64,000 nucleotides of DNA from Methylobacteriaceae bacterium (GCA_020638195.1 JACKJC010000002.1:682001-746000), one strand, 5' to 3'; shown: positions 31,123 to 39,522, counted from the first letter of the stretch. A program made the numbers and translations. The notes: generated by a model not told the origin, from the letters alone.

Positions 31123-32931
31123 TTGGAACACGTAACGATTTCAAAGGATGCCGCATCGCTTGGCTCCGATCGCCGCGATCCCGGTCAGGGACGCGAACGC
31201 AAATCGGGTCTGGTCGTCGCCGTCAACGGATCGCGCGCGACAGTCGCGGCGCGCATGGCCGACTTGATTTCGGACGCCGAGCAATTCTGGTCGGTCGGCG
31301 AACTCGTCTCGATCTATGGCAAGAATTCGCGCATCGTCTGTCTCGTGCAGGAAATGGTGGCGCAGGACCGGGTCTGGGATCCGCAGCTGAACCATTACGT
31401 GCACGCCAATGTCGAGCTTCTCGGCGAAGTGATCGACGTCGACGGCCGCCCGGTCTTCCGGCGCGGCGTGGCCAGCTATCCCGCGCTCGGCTCGGTCGTG
31501 AACCGCATCCGCCAGTCCGACCTCGCCGCCATCTATGATCTGGGCGACCGCAAGGCGTCGATCATCGGCAATCTCGTTCAGGCGCAGATTCCCGCCGCCG
31601 TCGACATCGACGCCATGCTGCGCCGACACTTCGCCATCGTCGGCACGACCGGCGTCGGCAAGTCGACCAGCATCGGCATCCTGCTGCGCGCGGCCATCGC
31701 CGAGCGGCCGAACCTGCGGATTGTCATCCTCGATCCGCACAATGAATATTCGAGCGTCTTCCGCAAGGAATCGGCGACGGTGGACGCAAGCCGGTTCGAA
31801 CTTCCGTTCTGGCTGTTCCAGTTCGAGGAATTCCTGGAAGTCATCTATCGCGGCACGCCCGCGCCGCTCGACGAATCCGACTTCCTGCGCGAGGCGATCG
31901 CGGATGCGCGCGAGCTGTTTTGCGGCGCCGAGCGTGCCGGCATCGCCAAATGGAACAATCGCTCGGAGGAGGGCGGGGCGGATACGCCGCGGCCCTATCG
32001 GCTCGCCGACGTTCTCGCGGCGATCGACGCTGAAATCGGGCGTCTGGAGCCGCGATACCCGCGCGCGTCGCTACGCAACCTCAAGCACAGGCTGGAAGCG
32101 CTCGCCAACGACCAGAACTTCCGGTTCATGTTCGGCAAGGCGGCCGTCGACTCGCGCATGGATTTCGTGACGCGCAGCCTGTTCCGCCTGCACGATGTCG
32201 GCAAGCCGGTGACGATCCTGCGCATGGCCGGCATTCCCGCCGACGTGGTCAACGCTTCGGTTTCCGTGCTCTCGCGTCTCGCCTTCGACCTCTGCGTGTT
32301 GAATCGCGGCAGGCAGGAAGTGCTCGTGGTCTGCGAGGAGGCGCATCGCTACGTGCCCGCCGACCACACGCTCGGCTTCAATCCGACGCGCCGCGCGGTC
32401 GCCCGCATCGCCAAGGAGGGCCGCAAGTACGGCTGTTATCTCGGCATCGTCACGCAGCGCCCGGCCGAACTCGATCCGACGATCCTGTCGCAATGTTCGA
32501 CGGTCTTCGCCATGCGCCTGTCCAATGCGTCGGACCAGCAGATCATGCGATCCGCCATCCCCGACAATGCGGCGGGCGCGCTCGAATTCATCTCGGCGCT
32601 CAACAATCGCGAGGCGATCGCCTTCGGCGAGGCGGTCGCGACCGCAATGCGCATGACGTTCACGCTGCAGGACGAGTCGATGCTGCCGCGCATGTCGTCC
32701 GAGTGGGAAGAGCAGGCAGCGGCCCCTGAGGAGCCTGCAGCCGCAGCGCCCATTTCCCTCGCGATCGAGCCGCGCCCGGCGCCGAAGCTCGATCCCAAGC
32801 CCAATTCGTTCAGCCGTTTCCAGGAGCCGATCGCCGCGCCGGCGTATGGCGGCTGGCGGACGGACAAGCCCGCCGGCGACTCTCCGCTGGCGACGCGCGA
32901 CTGGCCGTCGAGCGAGCGCCTGAGGCGCTGA
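31123..32931 (+). CDS. HerA-like ATPase (DUF87)
   Basis: 602-residue ATPase of the HerA/FtsK superfamily. A HAS-barrel-like N-terminal domain (about 25-110) is followed by the motor with Walker A GTTGVGKST (from about 174), LDPHNEYSS, and Walker B VLVVCEEAHRY (about 400-410), and the late conserved VTQRPAELD and LNNREAIAFGEA. The C-terminal 60 residues are Ala/Pro-rich and disordered. HerA pumps DNA with the nuclease NurA in archaea; bacterial relatives are involved in DNA repair or defence. No NurA or nuclease gene is nearby. The TTG start follows GGGGCAG. Cellular role is unknown. Confidence 0.9.
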   Translation: MEHVTISKDAASLGSDRRDPGQGRERKSGLVVAVNGSRATVAARMADLISDAEQFWSVGELVSIYGKNSRIVCLVQEMVAQDRVWDPQLNHYVHANVELLGEVIDVDGRPVFRRGVASYPALGSVVNRIRQSDLAAIYDLGDRKASIIGNLVQAQIPAAVDIDAMLRRHFAIVGTTGVGKSTSIGILLRAAIAERPNLRIVILDPHNEYSSVFRKESATVDASRFELPFWLFQFEEFLEVIYRGTPAPLDESDFLREAIADARELFCGAERAGIAKWNNRSEEGGADTPRPYRLADVLAAIDAEIGRLEPRYPRASLRNLKHRLEALANDQNFRFMFGKAAVDSRMDFVTRSLFRLHDVGKPVTILRMAGIPADVVNASVSVLSRLAFDLCVLNRGRQEVLVVCEEAHRYVPADHTLGFNPTRRAVARIAKEGRKYGCYLGIVTQRPAELDPTILSQCSTVFAMRLSNASDQQIMRSAIPDNAAGALEFISALNNREAIAFGEAVATAMRMTFTLQDESMLPRMSSEWEEQAAAPEEPAAAAPISLAIEPRPAPKLDPKPNSFSRFQEPIAAPAYGGWRTDKPAGDSPLATRDWPSSERLRR

Positions 32932-32953
32932 TCCGTCTCCTGCGAAAATCGAG

Positions 32954-32986
32954 AGCCCGCCGTGCGTCCGCATCGGCGGGCTTTCT
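32954..32986 (+). terminator. Intrinsic terminator after the HerA-like gene
   Basis: A 9-bp stem (AGCCCGCCG with CGGCGGGCT) with an 11-nt loop that can pair further, followed by TTCT. About 22 bp after the stop codon. Confidence 0.7.
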
Positions 32987-33011
32987 GCGTGAAATCGGCT
33001 AGCTTCGGTCG

Positions 33012-33776
33012 ATGTCCGAATCCCAAACCGCAGCCGAGACGAGCCTCACGCCGGCCGAACGCCGGGCGCTGTTCCTCGAAGGCGCGCGGCAGGCGCTCAC
33101 CGGGCCCGCCTATTTCGTGGCCGTCGCGCTGGTCGGCGTCGGCGGGCTCGCCAAGGCGGCCGGGTTTCCACCGGCCGCCGCCTTTCTGTCGACGCTGCTG
33201 ATCTGGGCGGGGCCCGCGCAGGTCCTGTTCTTCGGCTCGATCGCGGCCAAGACGGCGCTGTCGGCGGTCGCGGTCTCCATCACCCTGTCGTCGATCCGGC
33301 TGATGCCGATGGTCCTGTCGATCCTGCCGATGCTGCGCGCGCCGGGCGTCGGGCGCCGGCAGCTGTTCATGGCCACGCATTTCGTCGCGGTGACGGTCTG
33401 GGCGGAATCCTTGCGCCGGCTGCCCGACATCGAGCGCGCCAAGCGACTGCCGTTCTTCTTCGGCTTCGCGGTCGCCTGCATCCTGACGAGCGCCGTGTTC
33501 ACACAGGCCGGCTATTACCTGACCGCGGCCCTGCCGAAGCCGCTGGCGGTCGGCGTGTTGTTTCTGACGCCGGTCTATTTCCTGTCCACGCTGGTGCGCT
33601 CGGCGCGCCTGCCGGTCGACTGGTTCGCGATGGTCTTCGGCTTCGCGCTGGCGCCGATCACGCAAGCCTGGGTCGGCGGCGGCTTCGATCTGCTGGCGCT
33701 GGGGCTGATCGGGGGAACGGGCGCCTATGTCTGCGGCCGCTTCTACACGGCGCGACGGGCGGAGCGGGCGTCATGA
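33012..33776 (+). CDS. azlC: AzlC-family branched-chain amino acid exporter, large subunit
   Basis: Inner-membrane subunit of an AzlCD exporter (254 residues, about 7 hydrophobic segments). ALFLEGARQALTGPAYFVAV at the start, WAGPAQVLFFGSIA and ITLSSIRLMPMVLSILP match AzlC. Relatives export branched-chain amino acids or analogues such as azaleucine. It overlaps azlD by 4 nt (ATGA), implying a heteromeric complex. Confidence 0.92.
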   Translation: MSESQTAAETSLTPAERRALFLEGARQALTGPAYFVAVALVGVGGLAKAAGFPPAAAFLSTLLIWAGPAQVLFFGSIAAKTALSAVAVSITLSSIRLMPMVLSILPMLRAPGVGRRQLFMATHFVAVTVWAESLRRLPDIERAKRLPFFFGFAVACILTSAVFTQAGYYLTAALPKPLAVGVLFLTPVYFLSTLVRSARLPVDWFAMVFGFALAPITQAWVGGGFDLLALGLIGGTGAYVCGRFYTARRAERAS

Positions 33777-34123
33777 GCCTCGGCGTCCAGGACGGCGGCC
33801 TCGCGCCTTACATCATTCTGATCGCCTTCGGCTTTCTGCCGAGCGAGATCTGGCGGTGGCTGTCGTTCTTCGTCGCGCGCGGGATCAACGAGGGATCCGA
33901 ACTGTTCATTTTCGCGCGGACGGTCTCATCCGTGCTGCTGGTAGGCGTCGTCGGTAAACTGATCTTCTCGCCGGTCGGCGCGCTGGCGACGACGCCGTTG
34001 GCCGCCCGGCTCGGCGCTCTGGCGATCGGCTTCGCCTTCTTCGCGCTGTTTCGCCGCTCGGTGCTTGCGGCCATTCTGGGCGGCGAGGCCGCGATCATTG
34101 CGGCCGGTTGGTGGTGGGGGTGA
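33773..34123 (+). CDS. azlD: AzlD-family transport protein, small subunit
   Basis: 116-residue membrane protein with three to four helices, starting SLGVQDGGLAPYIILIAFGFLPSEIWRW. It is the small partner of AzlC. It begins within the azlC stop codon and ends just upstream of the higBA promoter region. Confidence 0.88.
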   Translation: MSLGVQDGGLAPYIILIAFGFLPSEIWRWLSFFVARGINEGSELFIFARTVSSVLLVGVVGKLIFSPVGALATTPLAARLGALAIGFAFFALFRRSVLAAILGGEAAIIAAGWWWG

Positions 34124-34133
34124 TCTTGATCCT

Positions 34134-34152
34134 TATAACGTTACGCGTTATA
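34134..34152. promoter_or_regulatory. higBA operator-promoter palindrome
   Basis: TATAACG-N5-CGTTATA, a perfect 7-bp inverted repeat, overlaps a promoter-like pair (TTGATC at 34126-34131 and TTATAG at 34148-34153, 16-nt spacing). Position directly before the toxin-antitoxin pair fits the HigA autorepression operator. Confidence 0.6.
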
Positions 34153-34207
34153 GCTCTGTAAGATCCGCAGTTTCGCTGACCCTGAGACCGAGCGGATTTG
34201 GTCCGGC

Positions 34208-34444
34208 ATGCGCAGTCGCAAGCTGCCGCCCGACATTCAGGCGGTCGCGCTTCGTAAGCTTCGTCTGATCAATCAGGCGCGGACTGGATCGGATTTGCGA
34301 GCGCCGCCAGGCAACCGCCTTGAAGCGCTCAAAGGCGACAGGGCGGGGCAACATTCGGTCCGGATCAACGACCAGTGGCGCATCTGTTTTGTCTGGTCGG
34401 AGGGAGGGCCCGCCGATGTCGGGATCGTCGACTACCATGACTGA
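34208..34444 (+). CDS. higB: HigB/RelE-type toxin, apparently lacking its native start
   Basis: mRNA interferase-type toxin of the RelE superfamily. The 78 residues from the first ATG contain the family core ALRKLRLINQA, APPGNRLEALKGDRAGQHSVRINDQWRICFVW and the terminal VDYHD. The conserved N-terminal strand and helix lie upstream of that ATG: the same frame is open from 34154 and reads KIRSFADPETERIWSG before Met. The codon where relatives have their ATG is AAG (34160-34162). So the toxin is either shortened by about 16 residues or begins at a rare codon such as ATC. It overlaps higA by 8 nt. Confidence 0.82.
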   Translation: MRSRKLPPDIQAVALRKLRLINQARTGSDLRAPPGNRLEALKGDRAGQHSVRINDQWRICFVWSEGGPADVGIVDYHD

Positions 34445-34730
34445 GCTTCTGCCCAATCCCACACCGGGAGAGATTTTGACAGAGGAATTCCTGAAGCCGC
34501 TCGGCCTCAGCCAGAATGCGCTCGCGCGCGCCATTCAGGTGCCGCCGCGGAGGATCAACGAAATCGTGCTCGGAAAGCGTGCGATCACCGCAGATACGGA
34601 CCTGCGACTCGCCCGCTATTTTGGGCTTTCGGACGGGTTCTTCCTCGGCCTGCAGGCTGACTACGACCTGATGGAGCGCCGGCGGGAGATTGGCGGGGTT
34701 CTCGAGTCGATCGCTCCGCGCGCCGCCTAG
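34437..34730 (+). CDS. higA: HigA-type antitoxin
   Basis: 97-residue XRE/HTH antitoxin of the HigA family: NPTPGEILTEEFLKPLGLSQNALARAI forms the helix-turn-helix, followed by RRINEIVLGKRAITADTDLRLARYFG. It neutralises HigB and represses the operon. An alternative in-frame ATG 21 nt upstream (34416) exists. The start overlaps the toxin 3' end, and the stop overlaps the convergent HIT gene by 4 nt. Confidence 0.93.
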   Translation: MTELLPNPTPGEILTEEFLKPLGLSQNALARAIQVPPRRINEIVLGKRAITADTDLRLARYFGLSDGFFLGLQADYDLMERRREIGGVLESIAPRAA

Positions 34731-35146
34731 CCCAAGGCCGCCTTGATCTTCTCGGCGTGGGCCGCGATCGCGGCCTTGTCGCCCATCTGGCCGGGCGGGC
34801 GTAGGCTGACGCCAGTCCAGCGCGGCAGGATGTGGAAGTGGATGTGGAAGACGATCTGCCCGCCGGCGGATTCGTTGAACTGCTGGATCGAGACGCCCTC
34901 AGCGCCCATGCCCGCGACGGCGGCCTTGGCGACCTTCTGGACCCGCTGGATCAGGCCCGAGAGCACGGCGGGGTCGATGTCCATGAGATTGCGGGCGGGT
35001 GACTTGGGGATGACGAGAACGTGGCCGTCCGCGCGGGGCATGATGTCCATGAAAGCCAGCGCGACATCGTCCTCGTAGACCTTGGTCGCGGGCATTTCGC
35101 CCCGCAAAATTTTGGCGAAGACGTTGTTGGGGTCATAGCCGCTCAT
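34727..35146 (-). CDS. HIT family hydrolase
   Basis: 139-residue histidine-triad nucleotide hydrolase or transferase. The triad is H101-I-H103-F-H105 in QIVFHIHFHILPRW. The N-terminal NNVFAKILRGEMPATKVYEDD and FMDIMPRADGHVLVIPK are typical of Hint/HinT-like proteins that hydrolyse AMP-lysine or similar adenylates. Converges on higA. Confidence 0.95.
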   Translation of the reverse strand: MSGYDPNNVFAKILRGEMPATKVYEDDVALAFMDIMPRADGHVLVIPKSPARNLMDIDPAVLSGLIQRVQKVAKAAVAGMGAEGVSIQQFNESAGGQIVFHIHFHILPRWTGVSLRPPGQMGDKAAIAAHAEKIKAALG

Positions 35147-35293
35147 GGGAACCTCTCAGCTTCTCAAGGATTTCTCCCGCGAGCCCTTCGAGCGGTCAAG
35201 TCGCGTTCAGGGCCAATTCAGATGCGCGGAAGGAAAGTCGGGCGACTTGGAGCGCCCGCGTTGGCGCATCCCAAGCCAAATGAGGGACCAAGC

Positions 35294-35575
35294 ATGATCA
35301 AGAAAGCAGTCTTCGCCGCCTTCGTTCTCGCCGGCGCCGCCTTCGGGGCGACAAGCCAGGCCTCCGCCATGCCGATAGCCGCCGATCCCGGCGCCGCCTC
35401 TGGGCAGATCCAGCTGGCGCGCTATGGCTGCGGACCGGGGTGGCATCCCAATCGCTGGGGTCGTTGCGTTCCCGTGATGCGCCACTATCGCGCGCGTCCG
35501 CCGCGCTATTTTAACCGGCCGATCAAGCGCAAGTTTTACGACCGACGCTATCGCCAGAACCGTCACTGGCGCTGA
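35294..35575 (+). CDS. Small secreted Cys/Arg-rich protein
   Basis: 93 residues with a signal peptide (KKAVFAAFVLAGAAFGATSQASA) and the motif YGCGPGWHPNRWGRCVP, typical of small exported GC-G-hpn-rGrC proteins frequent in Rhizobiales. The basic, Tyr/Arg-rich tail has no recognised fold. The two Cys may form a disulfide. Function is unknown. It has its own terminator downstream. Confidence 0.75.
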   Translation: MIKKAVFAAFVLAGAAFGATSQASAMPIAADPGAASGQIQLARYGCGPGWHPNRWGRCVPVMRHYRARPPRYFNRPIKRKFYDRRYRQNRHWR

Positions 35576-35583
35576 GGTCAGGG

Positions 35584-35610
35584 GGACGGCCCACTCGGGC
35601 CGTCCTTTTT
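35584..35610 (+). terminator. Intrinsic terminator after the small secreted protein
   Basis: A 9-bp perfect stem (GGACGGCCC with GGGCCGTCC), 4-nt loop and TTTTT, 8 bp after the stop. Confidence 0.9.
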
Positions 35611-35617
35611 CAGGCGG

Positions 35618-36910
35618 TCACGACCGCCGGAAGGGCGCGTAGTCCTCATAGGCCTCGATCGTCGCGGCAACGTGGCGGCGCTCGCGTTCCAAATAGTCGG
35701 AAACCGCGCGCGCCAGACTCGCATTTGCAAATTCATGCGCGGAATAGGTTGGGACCGGCCGGTAGCCGCGCGCGAGCTTGTGCTCGCCCTGAGCGCCGGC
35801 CTCCACCCTCTTCAGCCCCTTCGATATCGCAAAATCAATGGCCTGATAGTAGCAGGCCTCGAAATGCAGGCAGGGGTGCTCCTCGATCGCACCCCAGTTG
35901 CGGCCGTAGAGCGCGTGATCGCCGATCAGGTTGAGCGCGCCGCCGATATATTTGCCGCCGCGCTTGGCCATAACCAGCAGGACGCGATCGGCAAGTCTCT
36001 CTCCCAAAAGCGAAAAGAAGGCGCGCGTGAGATAGGGGCGGCCCCATTTGCGCGAGCCTGTGTCCATATAGAAGGCGAAGAAGGCGTCCCAATGGGCCTC
36101 CTTCAGGTCCGAGCCCGTGACCCATTCGATCTCGATGCCCGGCGCCAGCGCGGTCGCGCGCTCCTTGCGGATCGCCTTGCGCTTGCGCGAGGCGAGGTCT
36201 GCGAGGAAATCGTCGAAAGTCCCATAGCCGCGGTTGAAGAAATGGAATTGCTGGCCGGTGCGTTGCAGCAGGCCGGCCGTCCCGAGCGCTTCCCATTCGG
36301 GGCGCGTCGGGAAGGTGATGTGGATGGAGGAGGCGCCGGTCTTGCGCACGACGGCGCGCAGGCCCTGAAGCAGCGCGGCTGTCTCCGCCGCGCCGGCGTC
36401 GTCCGCCAGCAGCAGGCGGCGCCCGGTGACCGGCGTAAAGGGAACGGCCACCTGAAGCTTGGGATAATAGGCGCCGCCAGCGCGCTCGTAGGCGTCCGCC
36501 CAGCCGTGATCGAACACGTACTCGCCCTGTGAATGCGACTTCAGCCACGCCGGGGCGCAGGCCAGAAGCCGGCCAGCGGCGTTCTCGACGAGGATATGCG
36601 CGCCCGACCAGCCAGTGCGGGGCGTCGCCGACCCCGACTCTTCAAGAGACGACAAAAAAGCGTGCGTCAGGAATGGGTTGAATGGTTCTTGTTGAAGTTT
36701 TGAATCAATCGGCCGCATAGGGTCGCCGGCCTCCGCGGAAGGCGGGGGGGTGGATTGAGACGATGAATCCGCGACTTCGCAAACAGAGTCGGATTCGCCG
36801 TTCAATCCATTGATGTGTCGAATCAAGTTGGCATTGGCGCAGGCGTCCCAGGCGGAGGGATCGACTTCGCGCAGGGTCGGGACGATACGGATCGTGAGTT
36901 CGGCGGGCAC
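35618..36910 (-). CDS. FemAB-like GNAT acyltransferase (DUF482 type) with an in-frame insertion
   Basis: About 430 residues from the GTG at 36910. The family (Rhizobiales proteins often called peptidoglycan biosynthesis or GNAT) normally runs from ...WDACAN directly into NPFLTHAFLSSLEESGSA. Here about 50 extra residues, Ser/Pro-rich and containing IRHINGLNGES and DPMRPIDS, sit between them (see 36680-36829). The rest is typical: RKRKAIRKERA, YMDTGSRKWGRPYLT, CYYQAIDFAI, VEAGAQGEHKLARGY. A TTG at 36970 would add 20 residues. Exact substrate is unknown; FemAB relatives transfer aminoacyl groups to lipid II. It lies downstream of the GDPD gene. Confidence 0.85.
   Translation of the reverse strand: MPAELTIRIVPTLREVDPSAWDACANANLIRHINGLNGESDSVCEVADSSSQSTPPPSAEAGDPMRPIDSKLQQEPFNPFLTHAFLSSLEESGSATPRTGWSGAHILVENAAGRLLACAPAWLKSHSQGEYVFDHGWADAYERAGGAYYPKLQVAVPFTPVTGRRLLLADDAGAAETAALLQGLRAVVRKTGASSIHITFPTRPEWEALGTAGLLQRTGQQFHFFNRGYGTFDDFLADLASRKRKAIRKERATALAPGIEIEWVTGSDLKEAHWDAFFAFYMDTGSRKWGRPYLTRAFFSLLGERLADRVLLVMAKRGGKYIGGALNLIGDHALYGRNWGAIEEHPCLHFEACYYQAIDFAISKGLKRVEAGAQGEHKLARGYRPVPTYSAHEFANASLARAVSDYLERERRHVAATIEAYEDYAPFRRS
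36680..36829 (-). other. In-frame insertion of about 150 bp inside the FemAB-like gene
   Basis: The coding segment here has lower GC than its surroundings and encodes about 50 residues with no counterpart in the expected family alignment. It contains a GC-rich palindromic piece (CCGCCTTCCGCGGAGGCCGG) flanked by AT-richer bases. The frame is kept. It resembles a palindromic mobile element that inserts into coding genes, but no second copy is visible in the window. Confidence 0.5.
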
Positions 36911-36976
36911 GGGCCAGTTTCGGACGGCGGGAGACCAAAGCCAAGATAGGTCGGTCGCGCTGCGGCGCAACAGGGA

Positions 36977-37750
36977 TCAGGGAACGAAGCCCTCGAACAC
37001 CATCTGGTCGGCCCAGAGCGCGGCCAGCGCACGCTGCTCGGATGTGCATACGGTCCAGCTCATGACGGGCAGGCCGAGGGCGGTTCGACACAGGTACGGG
37101 GTCGGATGGGGCAGATTGCGGACGGACCAGGACAAGAAATCGGGCCGGCTGCGCTCGAAATGGAGGAAGTTGGCGAGATCGACCTGGGTCGCTTTCGGCA
37201 GCGCCGCCCATTCGCCGTGGCTGTAGTCGGCTTCGGCCACAATGCCGAGCGGTGTGTTTTCGAGACCGAGCGTCGCCCGGTTTTCGCGCAGATGGGCGAT
37301 CACGGCCGGGTCGAAACTCTTGATCGCGACCGGCGCGTTGCTGGCGGCGACGATTTCGGCGCTCCGGCGCGCCAATCGAAAATCGCCATCGAAGGCGCTC
37401 TTGATTTCGACCACCAGCGGAACCCGGCCGCCGATCAGGCCCAGAAATGCGGGGAGGGTGGGGATAAAGTCGGGCGAGCCCGTCAATACGATCTGCGAAA
37501 GCGCGGCCGCGCGGCGCGCACGCACGGGGCCGCTTTCGCCAGTCAGGCGGTCGAGCCTGAAATCATGGAAAACCATGGCCTCGCCATCGGCCGATAGCTG
37601 GACGTCGCATTCGATGGCAAAGCCCTGATCCACCGCCGCGCGGGCAGCCGAGGCCGAATTCTCGATCCGGCCGGCGGCGCGGTCGTGCAGGCCGCGATGG
37701 GCGATGGGGCGCGCGGCGAGCCATGCAGGTCGCAAGGCCTGCGCGTTCAC
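36977..37750 (-). CDS. Glycerophosphodiester phosphodiesterase
   Basis: 257-residue cytoplasmic GDPD enzyme hydrolysing glycerophosphodiesters to glycerol-3-phosphate. The TIM-barrel signatures are visible: PIAHRGLHDR with a catalytic His, ENSASAARAAVDQGFAIECDVQLSADG for metal binding, FHDFRLDRLTG, and VVEIKSAF. No signal peptide. The GTG at 37750 overlaps the stop of the RidA-like gene by 4 nt (GTGA), so it is translationally coupled. Confidence 0.93.
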   Translation of the reverse strand: MNAQALRPAWLAARPIAHRGLHDRAAGRIENSASAARAAVDQGFAIECDVQLSADGEAMVFHDFRLDRLTGESGPVRARRAAALSQIVLTGSPDFIPTLPAFLGLIGGRVPLVVEIKSAFDGDFRLARRSAEIVAASNAPVAIKSFDPAVIAHLRENRATLGLENTPLGIVAEADYSHGEWAALPKATQVDLANFLHFERSRPDFLSWSVRNLPHPTPYLCRTALGLPVMSWTVCTSEQRALAALWADQMVFEGFVP

Positions 37751-38235
37751 AGGGCGGCCTCGAACATGGCCTCGACCTCGACGGCCGCGTCCAGCGGCAG
37801 TTGGGCGACGCCGATGGTCGAACGGGCATGGCGGCCACGGTCGCCGAAGACCTCGACGATCAGATCCGAGGCGCCATTCATGACCTGCGCCAATTCTTTG
37901 AAATCGCTTGCACAATTGATGAAGCCGCCGAGTCTGAGGCAGCGCCCGACCGGGTCGAGGCTGCCGAGATGGGCGCGGACCTGAGCGAGCACGTTGAGCG
38001 CGCAGGCGCGGGCGGCCGCACGGCCGTCCTCCGCCGAGACGCCGGCGCCGAGCTTGCCGACGTGGCGCGGGTCGATCTTGCCGTCGGGGCCGAAGGGCAA
38101 TTGGCCGGAAACGACGAGCAGCCCGCCCATTTTGGCGACGGCGATGTAATTGGCGACCGGCGCGGCGGCGGGCGGCAGGACCAGCCCGAGGTCGCCCAGC
38201 CGGTGTTCGGCTGACCGAAGCATGTGATTGCTCAT
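37747..38235 (-). CDS. RidA family protein
   Basis: 162-residue YjgF/RidA protein: VAKMGGLLVVSGQLPFGPDG at the start, ACALNVLAQVRAHLGSLDPV, and the C-terminal AQLPLDAAVEVEAMFEA. The Arg expected at about 105 in enamine deaminases is not obvious in the usual RxxxG context (RCLRLGGFINCA), so deaminase activity is likely but not certain. The ATG at 38235 has GGAAGGG upstream. Operon with the GDPD and FemAB-like genes. Confidence 0.9.
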   Translation of the reverse strand: MSNHMLRSAEHRLGDLGLVLPPAAAPVANYIAVAKMGGLLVVSGQLPFGPDGKIDPRHVGKLGAGVSAEDGRAAARACALNVLAQVRAHLGSLDPVGRCLRLGGFINCASDFKELAQVMNGASDLIVEVFGDRGRHARSTIGVAQLPLDAAVEVEAMFEAAL

Positions 38236-38340
38236 GTCTTTTCCCTTCCTGCCGGCTGTGGACGAGGCTCGACCGACTCGCCGCAAACTCGTATTTTCGC
38301 CATGAGCGTAATGCAAACGCTGCGGCCGGGAGGTCCGTCG

Positions 38341-39180
38341 ATGACGAAATTCGCAGTTTTCGCGCGCTCGTTTGTCATGCCTTTGACAGTTGCGCCCCTG
38401 GTTCTGGCCGCGGGCGCCGCGCAGGCGGCGGGGCCCTCGCTCGCTTCCCATCGTGCGGTCTATGAGCTGACGCTGCTCTCTTCCAAGGGGGACAAGGCGC
38501 CCAATACGGCGCGCGGGCGCATCGCCTTCGATTTCTCCGGCAATGCCTGCGACGGATATACCCAGAATTTCAGGCAGATGACCGAATTGCAGCCGCCCGA
38601 GGGGCCGGCGCGCCTGTCGGACATGCGCACGGCCACGTTCGAGGACGCCTCGGCCAAGACGTTCCGCTTCAAGGTGGAGTCCAAGGTCGACAACCGCGGC
38701 GTCGAGCAGATCGACGGCGCGGCCTCCAAGTCGGGAGACGGGGCGCTTTCGGTGCGTCTGGTGCGCCCGCAGCCGAGCCGGCTCGACCTCGATCAGGACG
38801 TGGTCTTCCCGACCGAGCATATCGTGCGGATCATCGAGGCGGCGAAGGCGGGCCAAAAGATGTTGGCGCTCAAGGCCTTCGACGGATCGGACACGGGTCG
38901 CAAGGTCTTCCAGACGCTGACAATCATCGGCAAGGAGACCTCCGCGCCGCCGCCCGAGAAGGCGGCGCAGGTCGCCCAGCTCGAGCATCTGCGGCGGTGG
39001 CCAGTGACGATCTCCTATTTCGAGGAGGACAAGAAGGACAACGCGCCGAACTACGTCCTGTCCTTCGACCTTTACGAGAACGGCGTGTCTCGCGCGCTGA
39101 AGCTCGACTATGGAGACTTCGTCCTGGCCGGCGAGATGAAGCAGCTCGAATTCCTGCCGGCCAAGCCCTGCAAGAAGTAG
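38341..39180 (+). CDS. eipB: Envelope integrity protein B (DUF1849)
   Basis: 279-residue periplasmic protein required for envelope integrity in Brucella. A signal peptide (1-30) ends AAQAA. The core is a beta-spiral with SHRAVYELTLLSSK, GRIAFDFSGNACDGYTQNFRQ and TVAF-like strands. The two Cys that form the family disulfide are present (Cys70 and Cys277). The ATG at 38341 has GGGAGGT 6 nt upstream; an ATG 39 nt earlier is a weaker candidate. Divergent from ridA. Confidence 0.93.
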   Translation: MTKFAVFARSFVMPLTVAPLVLAAGAAQAAGPSLASHRAVYELTLLSSKGDKAPNTARGRIAFDFSGNACDGYTQNFRQMTELQPPEGPARLSDMRTATFEDASAKTFRFKVESKVDNRGVEQIDGAASKSGDGALSVRLVRPQPSRLDLDQDVVFPTEHIVRIIEAAKAGQKMLALKAFDGSDTGRKVFQTLTIIGKETSAPPPEKAAQVAQLEHLRRWPVTISYFEEDKKDNAPNYVLSFDLYENGVSRALKLDYGDFVLAGEMKQLEFLPAKPCKK

Positions 39181-39183
39181 GGC

Positions 39184-39522
39184 TCAGGCGCGACCGGCGA
39201 TCCGGCGCAGGTCGCCGAGAGACATCTTGTGCACCTCGGGCGACATGCGATGCACGGGCATCGCGGTCGCTGCGACGTCAGCGAATTCCGCTCCGATCAA
39301 ATTGCCCTTCTGCCAGACGACTTCGGCCTGACGATCGGGCCTGCCGTCGGAAAATCTCAGTGTGAACCGCTCCGGCGCCATTTCGTACTCGGGCTTTTCG
39401 ATCCGGCAGCCGCCGTCGGAAATGTCCTGAACGAGGACATCGTACGATCGACCTGCGGGGGTGCGAAGGCGCGCGCGCATACGCACCGATTCCCGTTTGC
39501 CAAAGCGACGTTCCTGTTCCAT
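39184..39522 (-). CDS. PilZ-domain c-di-GMP receptor
   Basis: 112-residue single PilZ domain. Both c-di-GMP-binding motifs are present: RRFGKR (residues 5-10) and DISDGG (33-38). No other domain. It likely senses c-di-GMP made by the PleD diguanylate cyclase encoded 2.5 kb away, but a direct link is inference. It converges on eipB (gap 3 bp). Confidence 0.9.
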   Translation of the reverse strand: MEQERRFGKRESVRMRARLRTPAGRSYDVLVQDISDGGCRIEKPEYEMAPERFTLRFSDGRPDRQAEVVWQKGNLIGAEFADVAATAMPVHRMSPEVHKMSLGDLRRIAGRA

